A stretch of 64,000 nt of DNA from Spirilliplanes yamanashiensis (lineage in GTDB: Bacteria > Actinomycetota > Actinomycetes > Mycobacteriales > Micromonosporaceae), in contig NZ_BOOY01000030.1 in the NCBI RefSeq assembly GCF_016863475.1, positions 147,663 through 211,662 on the forward strand, read 5' to 3'. A program made the position numbers and the translations under genes. A model generated the notes under the pieces. The model ran no database searches. It saw only the letters and a list, made by a program, of their open reading frames with translations, and had not been told where the DNA came from. This document shows positions 1-8,493 of this stretch, piece after piece (the first letter of the stretch is position 1; each line of letters starts with the position of its first letter).

Positions 1-51
1 GCTGGTCGAAACAAGCGACGACTCCCGGCCGGCACCCCGCAAGGAGGGCCC

Positions 52-1161
52 ATGACCGACCTGTCGACCACCCTCAAGGAGAGCTGGGCGCTGGTCGAGG
101 ATCGGCAGGACCGCCTCGCGCGGCACTTCTACGCCCGGCTGTTCCTGACGGACCCCCAGCTGCGGGATCTGTTCCCCGTCCAGATGGACGTGCAGCGCAA
201 CCGCCTGCTGGGCGCGATCGTGTCCGCCGTCCAGCACGTCGACGACGCCGAGACCCTCGACGGCTACCTGCGCGAGCTCGGCCGCGACCACCGCAAGTTC
301 CACGTCACCCCGCAGCACTACGCCCAGGTCAAGCTCGCCCTGCTGGACGCCCTGCGCACCTGCGCCGGCGAGGACTGGAGCAGCGTTTACGAGCAGGCCT
401 GGAACGACGTCTACGACGTGATCTCCCGCACCATGATCGCGGGCGCCGCCGCCGAGACCGGCCCGCCGTACTGGCACGCCGAGGTGCTCACCCACGAGCG
501 GCGCGGCGCCGACGTCGCCGTGTTCACCTGCCGGCCGCTGCAGCCGCTGACGTTCCGCGCCGGGCAGTACGTCAGCCTGGAGTGCGCCTACCAGCCCCGG
601 CTGTGGCGCACCTACTCGATGGCCAACGCCCCCCGCGCGGACGGCACGCTGGAGTTCCACGTCCGCGCGGTCGGCGGCGGCTGGGTGTCCAGCGCCCTGG
701 TGCGCCGCCTGCGGCCGGGCGACATGCTGCGGCTGGCCGCCCCGATGGGGTCGATGACCCTGGAGCCGCAGTCGCGCCGCGACATCGTGTTCGTCACCGG
801 CGGCACCGGCCTGGCGCCGGCCAAGGCCCTGCTGGACGAGCTCAGCCGCTACAACCGCACCCGCTGGGTGCACCTGTTCCGCGGCGAGCGGCGCGCCGGC
901 GACTTCTACGACAAGGACCACCTGGACGCCCTGGCCGAGACGTACCCGTGGCTCACCATCGTCCGCGCCGTCAGCGACGACCCGGACACCCCGGTGGAGT
1001 CGGGTCCCGTCGCGGAGGTCGTCGCCCGGCACGGCCCGTGGAACCACCACGACTTCTACGTCTCGGGCTCCGCCCCGATGGTGAACGCCACGCTGAAGCA
1101 GCTGTCCGCCCTGCGGGTGCCGTCGACCCGGATCAAGTACGACGCCTTCACCGACGCCTGA
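52..1161 (+). CDS. Flavohemoglobin-type globin/FAD-NAD oxidoreductase
   Basis: Predicted cytosolic flavohemoglobin that would oxidise nitric oxide to nitrate with NAD(P)H. Residues 1-135 form a globin domain; His80 in GRDHRKF aligns with the proximal haem ligand. Residues 145-250 look like the FAD domain, with the flavin motif RTYS near residue 186. The NAD(P)-binding half carries GGTGLAP near residue 248. The length of 369 aa is slightly short of classical Hmp (about 396 aa) but matches actinobacterial members. The ATG follows a good AAGGAGG ribosome site. It stands alone, followed by a gene remnant. Family assignment is firm; NO detoxification rather than another haem role is inferred from the family. 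Confidence 0.9.
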   Translation: MTDLSTTLKESWALVEDRQDRLARHFYARLFLTDPQLRDLFPVQMDVQRNRLLGAIVSAVQHVDDAETLDGYLRELGRDHRKFHVTPQHYAQVKLALLDALRTCAGEDWSSVYEQAWNDVYDVISRTMIAGAAAETGPPYWHAEVLTHERRGADVAVFTCRPLQPLTFRAGQYVSLECAYQPRLWRTYSMANAPRADGTLEFHVRAVGGGWVSSALVRRLRPGDMLRLAAPMGSMTLEPQSRRDIVFVTGGTGLAPAKALLDELSRYNRTRWVHLFRGERRAGDFYDKDHLDALAETYPWLTIVRAVSDDPDTPVESGPVAEVVARHGPWNHHDFYVSGSAPMVNATLKQLSALRVPSTRIKYDAFTDA

Positions 1162-1216
1162 GCCGTCCCTCCGGGCGCCACGAGGACAGTGGACGGCGCC
1201 GTCCGCTGCCGGCGGC

Positions 1217-1527
1217 GTGGCCGGCCGGCACGTCGCGTTCCTGTCCGAGGCGGCGAACCTGGTGCCCGGCGACACCCGCGACGGCACCGCCGCCCTGTTC
1301 TGGTCGAACGCCTGGAACGTCGTCCCGTCCCGGGCGACACCGACTACGCGGGCGACGCGTTCGTCCACGACCGCGCGGCCGGCCGCACCGTCCGGGTCGG
1401 CGAGGGCTCGGAGTCCGGGGTGCTGTCCGCGGACGGCCGGGTCGCCGTGCTGCGCTCGGGTGCCGCCGACCTGGTGCCGGACGACACCAACGGGGTCCAC
1501 GACGCGTTCCGGGTGCAGCGCTTCTGA
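1217..1527 (+). pseudogene. Remnant of a WD40-like (PD40) beta-propeller protein, frameshifted
   Basis: Two successive propeller-type repeats can be read only by changing frame. The first (AGRHVAFLSEAANLVPGDT) lies in one frame up to about 1325. The second (DYAGDAFVHDRAAGRTV, then DGRVAVLRSGAADLVPDDT) lies in another frame to the TGA at 1527. The break coincides with a tandem 5-bp duplication, GTCCC at 1322-1326 and 1327-1331. Removing one copy restores an uninterrupted VVPGDTD reading. No start codon or N-terminal half is present, so this is a C-terminal relic of the secreted DGRYVAFSS...NLVPGDTN type proteins common in actinomycetes. Whether the short piece is expressed cannot be told. Confidence 0.7.
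1322..1331 (+). repeat. 5-bp tandem duplication causing the frameshift
   Basis: GTCCC occurs twice in direct tandem. Deleting one unit rejoins the two reading frames of the surrounding propeller remnant, so slippage here is the likely inactivating event, or it may be an assembly error. Confidence 0.6.
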
Positions 1528-1580
1528 GCCCGTCCGGGGCGGCCGTTACGATCACCCGGACGACGGAGGAGGCTGCCCCC

Positions 1581-2237
1581 ATGCGTGTGCTGCTGGTCGC
1601 GCCCCCCGGCGCCGGTAAGGGAACCCAGGGCGCCCTGATCGCCGCCCACTTCGACGTGCCGCACATCGCCACCGGCGACCTGCTGCGCGAGCACGTCGCC
1701 CGGCGCACCGAGCTGGGCCGCGCCGTGCAGGAGCACCTCGACAACGGCCGGCTCGTGCCGGACGAGGTGGTGCTCGACATGGTGCGCTCGGCGTTCGAGG
1801 ACGCCCGGCAGCGCGGCGGCGGCTACGTGCTCGACGGCATGCCGCGCAACATGACCCAGGCGCGGGCGCTCTACCAGGTCGGCCTGGAGCTGGGCATGAC
1901 CGCCAACGTGGCGCTGCACCTCAAGGCGGACGACACGGAGCTGGTCCGGCGGCTGCTGGCCCGGGCGGCGCTGGAGCACCGGGCCGACGACAACGAGGAG
2001 GTCATCCGGCGGCGCCTGGAGCTGTACCACGAGGTCACGCACCCGATCGTCGACTGGTACAGCTCCCGCGGCATCCTGGTGTCGGTGGACGCGATGCGGC
2101 CGGTGGAGCGCGTCGCCCGGCAGATCCTCACCGCGCTGGAGGCGATGCGCCCGCTGGTCGACCTCGTCCCCGAGGACGCCCGCCGGTCGGTGGACCTGAC
2201 CGGCCTGGGCGCCGCGTTCGGCGACCCCGCGAGCTGA
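1581..2237 (+). CDS. adk: Adenylate kinase, short (lid-less) type
   Basis: Predicted cytosolic nucleotide kinase that interconverts ATP + AMP and 2 ADP. The P-loop GAGKGT lies at residues 10-15. The AMP-site motif TGDLLREHV is near residues 33-41, and LDGMPRN replaces the usual DGFPRT near residue 80. The segment where a zinc lid would sit is short. The protein has 218 aa, with a C-terminal extension of about 30 residues after the usual end. The ATG is preceded by GGAGGAGG. It is not in the ribosomal-protein context of the primary adk, so this is probably a second copy; the G-to-M change in the FPRT motif may alter AMP handling. Confidence 0.88.
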   Translation: MRVLLVAPPGAGKGTQGALIAAHFDVPHIATGDLLREHVARRTELGRAVQEHLDNGRLVPDEVVLDMVRSAFEDARQRGGGYVLDGMPRNMTQARALYQVGLELGMTANVALHLKADDTELVRRLLARAALEHRADDNEEVIRRRLELYHEVTHPIVDWYSSRGILVSVDAMRPVERVARQILTALEAMRPLVDLVPEDARRSVDLTGLGAAFGDPAS

Positions 2238-2244
2238 CCGGCCG

Positions 2245-2496
2245 TCACCCCGTCAGCCAGAGCACCGCGCTGACAGCGAACGCGCCGAGGGCGGCGACCA
2301 CGATGCCGGCGTTGCCGGACAGCCCGGCGATGCAGGCCGCCGCCGCCCCGGCGAGCAGCCAGAGCAGCGCGACCACGTCCTGCCACCGGCGGCGCGACGG
2401 CGCGGGGCCGGTCAGCCGCCGCGCGAACGCCGGATCGTCCTCGCGCAGGCGCAGCTCGATGTCGCTCAGTCGGCGCCTCTCGGCATCGCTCATCAT
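2245..2496 (-). CDS. DUF3040 small membrane protein
   Basis: A protein of 83 aa with the DUF3040 signature: a charged N-terminal helix (LSDIELRLREDDPAFARRL) followed by two transmembrane segments at about residues 38-57 and 62-80. The function of this actinobacterial family is unknown. It is convergent with the adenylate kinase gene, with 7 bp between the stops. The divergent intergenic region to its right is shared with the DksA-like gene. Confidence 0.85.
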   Translation of the reverse strand: MMSDAERRRLSDIELRLREDDPAFARRLTGPAPSRRRWQDVVALLWLLAGAAAACIAGLSGNAGIVVAALGAFAVSAVLWLTG

Positions 2497-2601
2497 GGCG
2501 CGGCCACCTCGTTCCCGGCGCCCGGCGGGCCACCGCCCTCATCGTGCCGGGCGCGGCCCGGGCCGGGTCAGAGCCGCCGGCGGCGATCCGCGCGCCGCCA
2601 C

Positions 2602-2620
2602 GTTGCCGGGCACCGGCAAC
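2602..2620. promoter_or_regulatory. Perfect inverted repeat, possible operator
   Basis: GTTGCCGG-GCA-CCGGCAAC forms 8-bp arms around a 3-nt centre, in the divergent region between a DUF3040 gene and the DksA-like operon. It could be an operator or a short hairpin. No regulator is identified. Confidence 0.4.
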
Positions 2621-2701
2621 GACCGCCCCGGCCCAGCCGGTGCCGGGGTACCCGCGCCGGTGGCGATCACCGGCAGCGAACCGGGCGGGGGACACCGTCT
2701 T

Positions 2702-2726
2702 GTTTTCCGGCGACCGGCAAGGTAAG
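2702..2726 (+). promoter_or_regulatory. Candidate SigB/SigF-type promoter
   Basis: GTTT, 15 nt, then GGTAAG resembles the actinobacterial stress-sigma consensus (GTTT-N15-GGGTAT) with two mismatches in the -10 part. It would read into the DksA-like gene at 2828 and the overlapping genes behind it, with a leader of about 95 nt. Confidence 0.35.
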
Positions 2727-2827
2727 CACGAGTTGTTCTCCGTTCCGGCGCATGGTCGCCGGCCGCCGGCGGGGCGCATGCTGGTCAGGACGTTCCCAGG
2801 TCCCGCTGAGCCGGAAGGACACGCGCC

Positions 2828-3244
2828 ATGACGACCTCCGTTCAGCCGCCGCAACGACTGTTCCAGGACACCCTCGAGGAGCGGCACCGCCTGTTCGTGC
2901 TGCGGCTCGCCCAGCTCACCGCGTGCAGCCGGCAGCCGGACCGCGGGGGCTACGACCCGGCCGCACTGGACGCGCTGATCGCGTGGGCCCGGCAGGGCGT
3001 CAGCGACGCGGCGCTCGCGCTGCAGCGCATGTCGCTGGGCAGCTACGGCGTGTGCGAGGGGTGCGGTTCGGACATCCCGGTCGGGCACCTGCGCAACCGG
3101 CCGGAGGCCAGCCACTGCGTGCCGTGCCTGCGCGAGCGGCCGGACCCGGCGGCCACGCCGCGCACCGCGCCGCCGCGCCAGCACCCGCACCGGCACGCGG
3201 AGGCGCTGAACACCGGCGACCCCCGGCCGTGGTGGGCCGCCTGA
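2828..3244 (+). CDS. TraR/DksA-type zinc-finger protein
   Basis: 138 aa. A helical N-terminal half is followed by a C4 zinc finger with Cys76, Cys79, Cys97 and Cys100 (CEGC...CVPC). Related proteins bind the secondary channel of RNA polymerase, or are general stress proteins of unknown target in actinomycetes. A disordered His/Arg/Pro-rich tail follows the finger. The ATG has a GGAAGGA site upstream. The 3' end overlaps the next gene by 13 bp, which suggests translational coupling with the PucR regulator. A second paralogue lies at 8776-9066. Confidence 0.82.
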   Translation: MTTSVQPPQRLFQDTLEERHRLFVLRLAQLTACSRQPDRGGYDPAALDALIAWARQGVSDAALALQRMSLGSYGVCEGCGSDIPVGHLRNRPEASHCVPCLRERPDPAATPRTAPPRQHPHRHAEALNTGDPRPWWAA

Positions 3245-4446
3245 CCCGGCGGCCGCCGGTTCCGCCCGCGCCGGGCGTGGCGCCCGCGGACGAGCAGTGG
3301 CTCGTCGACGTGGCCCGGGCCGCGAGCCGGGACGCCGGCGGCGTCCCGGTCGAACTGCTCGGCGACTACCTGCCGCTGGTCGCCGAGGCGGCGATCTCCG
3401 GCCGGCGGCCGCGCCGCGCCGAGCTGGACGCGGTCGGGCAGCTCGGGCGCCGCGCCGCCGAGCAGGGCGTGTCGGCCGGCCGGGTGGTGCAGCTCTACCT
3501 GTCCGCGGCGCGGCGGCTGTGGGAGGACCTGCCCGCGGTCGTCCGCGACCGCGACCGCGCGGCGGTGCGCGCCGCCGCCACGGCGGTCCTGCACGTGGTG
3601 GACGCCGCCGTCGCCACGCTGGCCGACGGGTACGCCGCCGCCCGGCGCGACCTGGTCCGCCGCGAGGAGACGCTGCGCCGCGAGCTGATCGACGACCTGC
3701 TGCGCGGCGACTCCGACCCGGGCGCGCTGGTCGACCGGGCCGAGCCGTTCGGGCTGGACCTGGCGCGGGTGCACCAGGTGGCGCTGGCCCGCCCCAGCCA
3801 CCGCCTGCCCGACGCGGACCCCGCCATCACCGCGCTGGAGGCCGTCGTCTTCGACCGCCTCGGCGACCGCGACGTCCTGGTCGCCACCAAGGACGGGCTG
3901 CTCGTCGTGGTGGCGCCCACCCCCGGCCGCGCCGACGAGCTGGGCCGGCTGATGCACGGCGAGCTGAGCCGGCTGCCGCACGGACCGCCCTGGCAGGTGT
4001 CCGTGGGCCGCGCGCACCCGGGCCTGTACGGCATCGCCCGGTCGTACGAGGAGGCCCGGGAGGCGCTGACGCTGGCGGCGCGGCTGCGCGTCGACGACCC
4101 CGTCCTCAACGCCCACGACCTGCTGATCTACCGCGTGCTGCTGCGCGACCAGCCGGCGATCACCGAGCTGGTGCAGGCGGTGCTCGGCCCCCTGGTGGCC
4201 GCCCGGGGCGGCGCCGAGCCGCTGCTGGCGACCCTGCACGCGTACGTGGACTCCGGCGCGGTCGCCACCGAGTCGGCCAGGCGGCTGCACGTGTCGGTCC
4301 GGACCGTCACGTACCGGCTGCACCGGATCCGGACCCTGACCGGGTACGACCCGGCGGTGCCGGCGCACCGCTTCACCCTGCACGCCGCGGTGCTGGGCGC
4401 GCGGGCGCTGGACTGGCCGCGGCAGCCCCTGCCGGAGCAGGGATGA
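3232..4446 (+). CDS. PucR/CdaR-family transcriptional regulator
   Basis: 404 aa from the GTG at 3232, which overlaps the stop of the DksA-like gene; a second in-frame GTG is at 3277. The N-terminal helical region (RsbRD-like, about 20-150) precedes a GGDEF-like central part. The C-terminus carries the PucR helix-turn-helix: ATESARRLHVSVRTVTYRL, then RIRTLTGYDP. Such proteins activate catabolic or stress operons in response to unknown ligands. The stop overlaps the next ATG (ATGA), so 2828-5154 probably forms one transcript. Its target genes are not evident. Confidence 0.85.
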   Translation: MGRLTRRPPVPPAPGVAPADEQWLVDVARAASRDAGGVPVELLGDYLPLVAEAAISGRRPRRAELDAVGQLGRRAAEQGVSAGRVVQLYLSAARRLWEDLPAVVRDRDRAAVRAAATAVLHVVDAAVATLADGYAAARRDLVRREETLRRELIDDLLRGDSDPGALVDRAEPFGLDLARVHQVALARPSHRLPDADPAITALEAVVFDRLGDRDVLVATKDGLLVVVAPTPGRADELGRLMHGELSRLPHGPPWQVSVGRAHPGLYGIARSYEEAREALTLAARLRVDDPVLNAHDLLIYRVLLRDQPAITELVQAVLGPLVAARGGAEPLLATLHAYVDSGAVATESARRLHVSVRTVTYRLHRIRTLTGYDPAVPAHRFTLHAAVLGARALDWPRQPLPEQG

Positions 4447-4634
4447 CCGGGCCGGTCGACCGGCTGCGCCGCTGGGAGGAGTCCGGGGCGGCGTGGCGCG
4501 TGCTCGCCCGCACCCCGGGCGAGCTGGTGATCGCGCTGCTGAGCTGCGACGCCGGCGAGGAGGTGGACCGGCTGCGCTCGGCCGACCCGGCCCTGCGGCG
4601 CTACGTCGGCGACCGGGAACGCCACGATGACTGA
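4443..4634 (+). CDS. Small conserved actinobacterial protein
   Basis: 63 aa. The pattern WRVLARTPGELVIALLSCDAG followed by EEVDRLRSADPALRRYV occurs in small uncharacterised actinomycete proteins. There is no transmembrane segment and a single Cys in the middle. It starts in an ATGA overlap with the PucR stop, and its last 8 bp overlap the DUF488 start, so it is embedded in the operon. Function unknown. Confidence 0.75.
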   Translation: MTGPVDRLRRWEESGAAWRVLARTPGELVIALLSCDAGEEVDRLRSADPALRRYVGDRERHDD

Positions 4635-5154
4635 CGCCGCCGCGCTGATCACCGTGGGCCACGGCACCGCGGACCAGGACACGCTGACCGCCCTGCTGCG
4701 CGACGCCGGGGTCGCGCGCGTGGCCGACGTGCGCCGCTTCCCCGGCAGCCGGGCCCACCCGCACGTGCGCCGGGAGGCCCTCGAACGGTGGCTGCCCGAC
4801 GCCGGCATCGGCTACGTGTGGGAGGAGCGGCTGGGCGGCCGCCGCCGGCTCGCGCCGGACTCCCCCGACCACTGGTGGACGGTCGACGCGTTCCGCGCGT
4901 ACGCCGGCCACATGCGCACCCCGGAGTTCCGCGCCGCCGCCGGCGAGCTGCTGGCGGCCGGCCCGCCGACCGCGGTGCTGTGCAGCGAGAGCGTGTGGTG
5001 GCGGTGTCACCGCCGGCTCATCGCCGACCACGTCACCCTCGTGCTCGGGATCCCGGTGCGGCACCTGAGCCACGCCGGGCGGCTCACCGGCCACGTCGTA
5101 GCGGCGGGCGCCCGGCTCGACGGCGACGCCGGGATCGTCTACGACCACCCGTGA
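4627..5154 (+). CDS. DUF488 family protein
   Basis: 175 aa with the DUF488 hallmarks: ITVGHGT near the N-terminus, VADVRRFPGSRAHP around residues 32-45, and CSESVWWRCHRRLIADH around residues 118-134. The family is widespread and biochemically undefined; the conserved Cys/Arg/His pattern suggests a nucleic-acid or nucleotide role. The start overlaps the preceding small gene by 8 bp, placing it last in the DksA/PucR operon. Confidence 0.85.
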   Translation: MTDAAALITVGHGTADQDTLTALLRDAGVARVADVRRFPGSRAHPHVRREALERWLPDAGIGYVWEERLGGRRRLAPDSPDHWWTVDAFRAYAGHMRTPEFRAAAGELLAAGPPTAVLCSESVWWRCHRRLIADHVTLVLGIPVRHLSHAGRLTGHVVAAGARLDGDAGIVYDHP

Positions 5155-5262
5155 GGGGCACGTGACCGATCGCAGCGTGAACGCGTCCGGCCGGCGGCAG
5201 CCGCACCCGGCCCCGCGGCGCGACGATCGAGGCGTCCCGCACGCCCGACCCAGGAGGACCCC

Positions 5263-5565
5263 GTGCTCATCGCCATCGTCGACCTCGCCACCACCGGCGC
5301 CGACCGCCCCGCCGCGCTCGCCCAGCTCGACCGCGAGTCCGGCCCGGTCCGGGCCATGCCCGGCAACGCGGCGTTCCGCGTCTACGCCGCCCGCGACGAC
5401 GACACCCGCATCACCGTCGTGCACGAGTGGGCCGACGAGGCGTCGTTCGCCGGCTACCTGGCCTCCGACGCGTTCGCCCGCTCCGGCGCCGTCCTGCGGC
5501 CCCTGCTCACCGGGCCGCCGGTGAGCCGGCGCTTCCACGCCGAGCTGCTGGAGACGGTCCGCTGA
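5263..5565 (+). CDS. Antibiotic biosynthesis monooxygenase (ABM) domain protein
   Basis: 100 aa ferredoxin-like ABM fold: strand LIAIVDLA at the N-terminus, then FRVYAARDDDTRITVVHEW and ADEASFAGYLASDAF. Relatives are cofactor-free oxygenases acting on quinols or polyphenols, or haem-degrading enzymes; the substrate is unknown here. The GTG start is supported by AGGAGG 5-6 nt upstream. The stop overlaps the following AraC-type regulator (CTGA), suggesting that the pair is co-expressed. Confidence 0.8.
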   Translation: MLIAIVDLATTGADRPAALAQLDRESGPVRAMPGNAAFRVYAARDDDTRITVVHEWADEASFAGYLASDAFARSGAVLRPLLTGPPVSRRFHAELLETVR

Positions 5566-6317
5566 CCGGCGCCGCGGCGTACAGCTTCGTCCGCACCTTC
5601 GACCCCGAGCCGGTGCGCGAGCTGCGCGTCGACCGGCACTACCTGCTCTGCGCCTCCGCCGGCACGCTGCGGCTGGAGGCGCAGGGCCAGGCGTGGCTGC
5701 TGCCGCCGGCCCGGGCCGCCCTGATCGCGGCGGGCCACCCGGTCCAGGTGAGCATCCCGCGGCCCGCCACGACCGCGTCGGTGCTGTTCGACACCGCGTT
5801 CGCCCCGCCGCCGCCCGCGCCGCTGACCGTGTTCGACCTCAGCCCGCTGGCGCAGGCCCTGGTGGCCGGGTGCGCCGGGTGGCGGGCGGCCGACGAGCCG
5901 CTCACGGCGTACGCCGAGGCCCTGTTCCGGGCGCTGGCCGCGGTGACCTGGCGCCTCGCCGAGCGGCCCAGCCCCGTCGTGGTGCCGGCCGGGCGGTCAC
6001 CGGAGCTGCGCCGGGCGCTGCGGCTGACCGGGGAGCGCCTCGGCGAGCAGGTCCGCTTCGAGGACGTGGCGGCCGCCGTCGGCCTGGCGCCGCGCTCGCT
6101 CGCCCGGCGCTTCGAGGACGAGACCGGCATGACGTGGCGGGCGGTGCTGCGCCGCATGCGGATCCTGCGCGCCGTCGAGGAGCTCGCCGCCGGCGACACC
6201 CCGGTCACCGCGATCGCGTTCGGGGTCGGCTACACGTCGCTGTCGGCGTTCAACGCGGCGTTCCGGGAGCTGACCGGCCGCACCCCGACGGCGTACCGGG
6301 CGAGCTTCCGGCCCTGA
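5562..6317 (+). CDS. AraC-family transcriptional regulator
   Basis: About 251 aa. The N-terminal half is cupin-like (YLLCASAGTLRLEAQGQAWLL). The C-terminal AraC DNA-binding domain is clear: FEDVAAAVGLAPRSLARRF, then DTPVTAIAFGVGYTSLSAF and FRELTGRTPTAYR. The start is uncertain. Homologous-looking sequence begins right after the ABM stop, where the only codon available is CTG at 5562. An in-frame GTG at 5427 lies inside the ABM gene and another at 5613 would trim the cupin part. Probably regulates the adjacent monooxygenase gene. Confidence 0.8.
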   Translation: MTGAAAYSFVRTFDPEPVRELRVDRHYLLCASAGTLRLEAQGQAWLLPPARAALIAAGHPVQVSIPRPATTASVLFDTAFAPPPPAPLTVFDLSPLAQALVAGCAGWRAADEPLTAYAEALFRALAAVTWRLAERPSPVVVPAGRSPELRRALRLTGERLGEQVRFEDVAAAVGLAPRSLARRFEDETGMTWRAVLRRMRILRAVEELAAGDTPVTAIAFGVGYTSLSAFNAAFRELTGRTPTAYRASFRP

Positions 6318-6325
6318 CCGGGCGC

Positions 6326-7837
6326 TCAGCGCGGCACGTGCTGCACGGCCACCACGCCGGGCGTCGCCATCAGCTCGGCGGCCAGCCCGGCGAACAGGCC
6401 CGGGCTGGCCAGATCGACGGTCCAGTGCCGGGGCAGTGCGTCGGCGACCCGCGCGTCGGGCCGGCCGCGGCGGCAGTACGCGGCCAGGAAATCGGCCGAC
6501 CGGGAGTCCCCGGCGAAGCTCTGGCTGCCGCCCATCCCGCGCCAGATCGCCGCCTCGGCCAAATTGCGCTGGTCGTCGGTGGCCTGCGGGTCGAGGAAGA
6601 CCCGGGCCCGGTAGCTCAGCCGCGCGCTCGGCGGGTCGGCCACCCCGGCCGGCGCCGACGGCGTGCACGACCCGGGGACGACGTGCAGCCCCATGACGCC
6701 GACGACCCCGGCCCCCAGCACCGCCACCGCGACCCCGCCCAGGGCGACGGCCGCCCGCGGCCGCCCCGCCACCGCCCGCCGCCACCGCCCGGCCCACGCC
6801 GGCGCCCGGGGCGGCCGGCGCGCCGCCGCGGCCAGGACCAGCAGCGCCGCCACGACACCCGCCGTCGCCGCCGGCGTCGCCAGCGCGTAGCCGAGCCCGT
6901 CGGCGCCCGGCGCGGCGGTCTCGTCGGCCGGCCCGCCCGGCGTCGCCGCCGGCAGCCCGGCGGGAACCACGAACAGCACGCCGAGCACCGCGCCCCCGGC
7001 GGCGAGCAGGCTCAGGCCCGGACGGGCCTGCAGGCTCCGGCTCACCCACCCGGTCAGCAGCCAGGCGAGCAGCGCGCCGGGCAGGAAACCCAGCCAGGTC
7101 ACCGCCGCCAGCCACGACGGCGGCTCCTGCCACAGGTAGTACATGGCCCGGCCGTCACCGTCGTACGCCGGGCGCCCCGGCCAGTACGTGCCGGAGAACC
7201 GCAGCCCCAGCTCGCCGCGCCGCGCCGTGAACCCCGCCGCCGCGTCGCCCGGCTGCGCGCCCACGACGCCGGTCCGGTCGAGCGGCGGGTCGACACCCGT
7301 CACGGTCCACCCGGCCGCCTCCAGCCGGGCCCGCACCCCCGCCGCGTACCCGGCGACGTCCCGGGTGGCCGCGGTGTGCCGCACCCACGACACGGCGTAC
7401 CCGTACTCCAGCCCCTCGCCGTCGCTCTGGCTGACGATCTTCTCGGCGTCGCCGCCGCCCCACACCGCGAGCCCCGGGAACACCGTCCCGCTGATGCCGG
7501 CCGCCTCGGCCCCGGCGGGCAGCGGCCCGACCGCCTGCCACCCCAGCCGGCTGACGCCCGCGGCGCCGAGCAGCCCGCCGGCCAGCGCCACGAACACCGC
7601 CAGCACGACGACCCCCCGGCTCCACGGCCGGCCGAGCCGGGCCCGGCCGCCGTGCCGCAGCAGGTTCACAACCTCCCGCACCGCGGGCCGCCGCCGGCCG
7701 GGCGGCGCGGTCTCGACGAGCGTGTCCAGCAGCTCGTCCCGCCGCGGCCCGGGCGGATAGGCGGCCCGCAGGAGCCGGCGGTACGCGCGGACCAGCCGGG
7801 GGTCGCCGCGCCGGGGTTCGCCTGAGGGGTGTGCCAT
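6326..7837 (-). CDS. Large membrane protein with FtsX-like extracellular segments
   Basis: 503 aa. The cytoplasmic N-terminus (RRLLRAAYPPGPRRDELLDTL) resembles the HAAS/DUF1700-type lead of actinobacterial membrane proteins. TM segments follow at about 75-97, an extracellular region at 100-245, TMs at about 245-265, 277-298 and 320-340, and another near 370-390. The C-terminal region (RVFLDPQATDDQRNLAEA and LASPGLFAGLAAELMATPGV) resembles the extracellular domain of FtsX, which normally contacts cell-wall hydrolases. No ATPase partner is adjacent. Specific function unknown. Confidence 0.7.
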   Translation of the reverse strand: MAHPSGEPRRGDPRLVRAYRRLLRAAYPPGPRRDELLDTLVETAPPGRRRPAVREVVNLLRHGGRARLGRPWSRGVVVLAVFVALAGGLLGAAGVSRLGWQAVGPLPAGAEAAGISGTVFPGLAVWGGGDAEKIVSQSDGEGLEYGYAVSWVRHTAATRDVAGYAAGVRARLEAAGWTVTGVDPPLDRTGVVGAQPGDAAAGFTARRGELGLRFSGTYWPGRPAYDGDGRAMYYLWQEPPSWLAAVTWLGFLPGALLAWLLTGWVSRSLQARPGLSLLAAGGAVLGVLFVVPAGLPAATPGGPADETAAPGADGLGYALATPAATAGVVAALLVLAAAARRPPRAPAWAGRWRRAVAGRPRAAVALGGVAVAVLGAGVVGVMGLHVVPGSCTPSAPAGVADPPSARLSYRARVFLDPQATDDQRNLAEAAIWRGMGGSQSFAGDSRSADFLAAYCRRGRPDARVADALPRHWTVDLASPGLFAGLAAELMATPGVVAVQHVPR

Positions 7838-7891
7838 CGGGCCAATATAAAGGTCATCTGACTATCAGGCCAGACCCCCGCGGCCCAGGGG

Positions 7892-8359
7892 TCAGCCGGT
7901 CGCTTCGACGTGCGCCGCCAGGTTGGCCAGCGACGACGCGATCGCCTCCTCGTGGACCGCCTGGTCGATGCCGGCGGGCACGCCCGTGGCGGTGACGGTC
8001 ACGTCGGTGCCCGGGCCGGCGGCGGTCAGGTGCCAGGTCATCGTCATGGTGCCCGCGTACGCCGGGTCGTCGGCCTCGAAGACGGCCTCCTGCACCACCC
8101 GTTCGCCGGGCACCAGTTCGGCGAAGCCGACGTCGACGACGTCGGTGTCGGCCGTGGTCTTGCCGGGGCCGCCGGCGGCGTCGGGGTAGGTGAGGATCAT
8201 CCGGAAGCCGCCGCCGGGGCGGGGGTCCCACCGCTCGATCCGGCCGCGCATGCCCTCCGGGGGGAGCCACGCCTCGAGCGCGCGGGGGTCGAGCAGGGCG
8301 CCGTAGACGGCCGCCGGCGGGGCGGCGATGGTCCGGCCGGCGCGGTCGATGCGGTCCAT
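7892..8359 (-). CDS. SRPBCC/AHSA1 domain protein
   Basis: 155 aa START-like fold: IDRAGRTIAAPPAAVYGALLD at the N-terminus, LEAWLPPEGMRGRIERWD, then WHLTAAGPGTDVTVTATGV and a C-terminal helix (ANLAAHVEATG). Such proteins bind hydrophobic ligands or assist chaperones, and are often encoded near ArsR regulators, though none is seen here. The ATG at 8359 gives the canonical MDRID start; an upstream ATG at 8383 would add eight residues. Confidence 0.8.
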   Translation of the reverse strand: MDRIDRAGRTIAAPPAAVYGALLDPRALEAWLPPEGMRGRIERWDPRPGGGFRMILTYPDAAGGPGKTTADTDVVDVGFAELVPGERVVQEAVFEADDPAYAGTMTMTWHLTAAGPGTDVTVTATGVPAGIDQAVHEEAIASSLANLAAHVEATG

Positions 8360-8493
8360 GGGCCGAACGGTACGCGGGCGCATCCGTCGGGCGCGCGGCG
8401 CGCCGGCTTGTCACCGGACTGTCATGGCATCGCGGGACCGCCTCCATGCGCGCGACGGACCGTCGAGTGACGCCAACCGGAAGGACAACTCCC

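Larger units (their letters stand above)
2497..2827. promoter_or_regulatory. 331-bp divergent intergenic region
   Basis: No convincing gene lies between the DUF3040 start and the DksA-like start. The region contains a perfect 8-bp inverted repeat (2602-2620) and a possible stress-sigma promoter (2702-2726), both listed separately. A GGAAGGA ribosome site stands before the ATG at 2828. The rest is unstructured GC-rich sequence. Confidence 0.5.

Noticed and set aside
2752..3231. N-terminal extension of the PucR regulator upstream of 3232
   Set aside because: It overlaps the DksA-like gene completely and shows only low-complexity shadow sequence.
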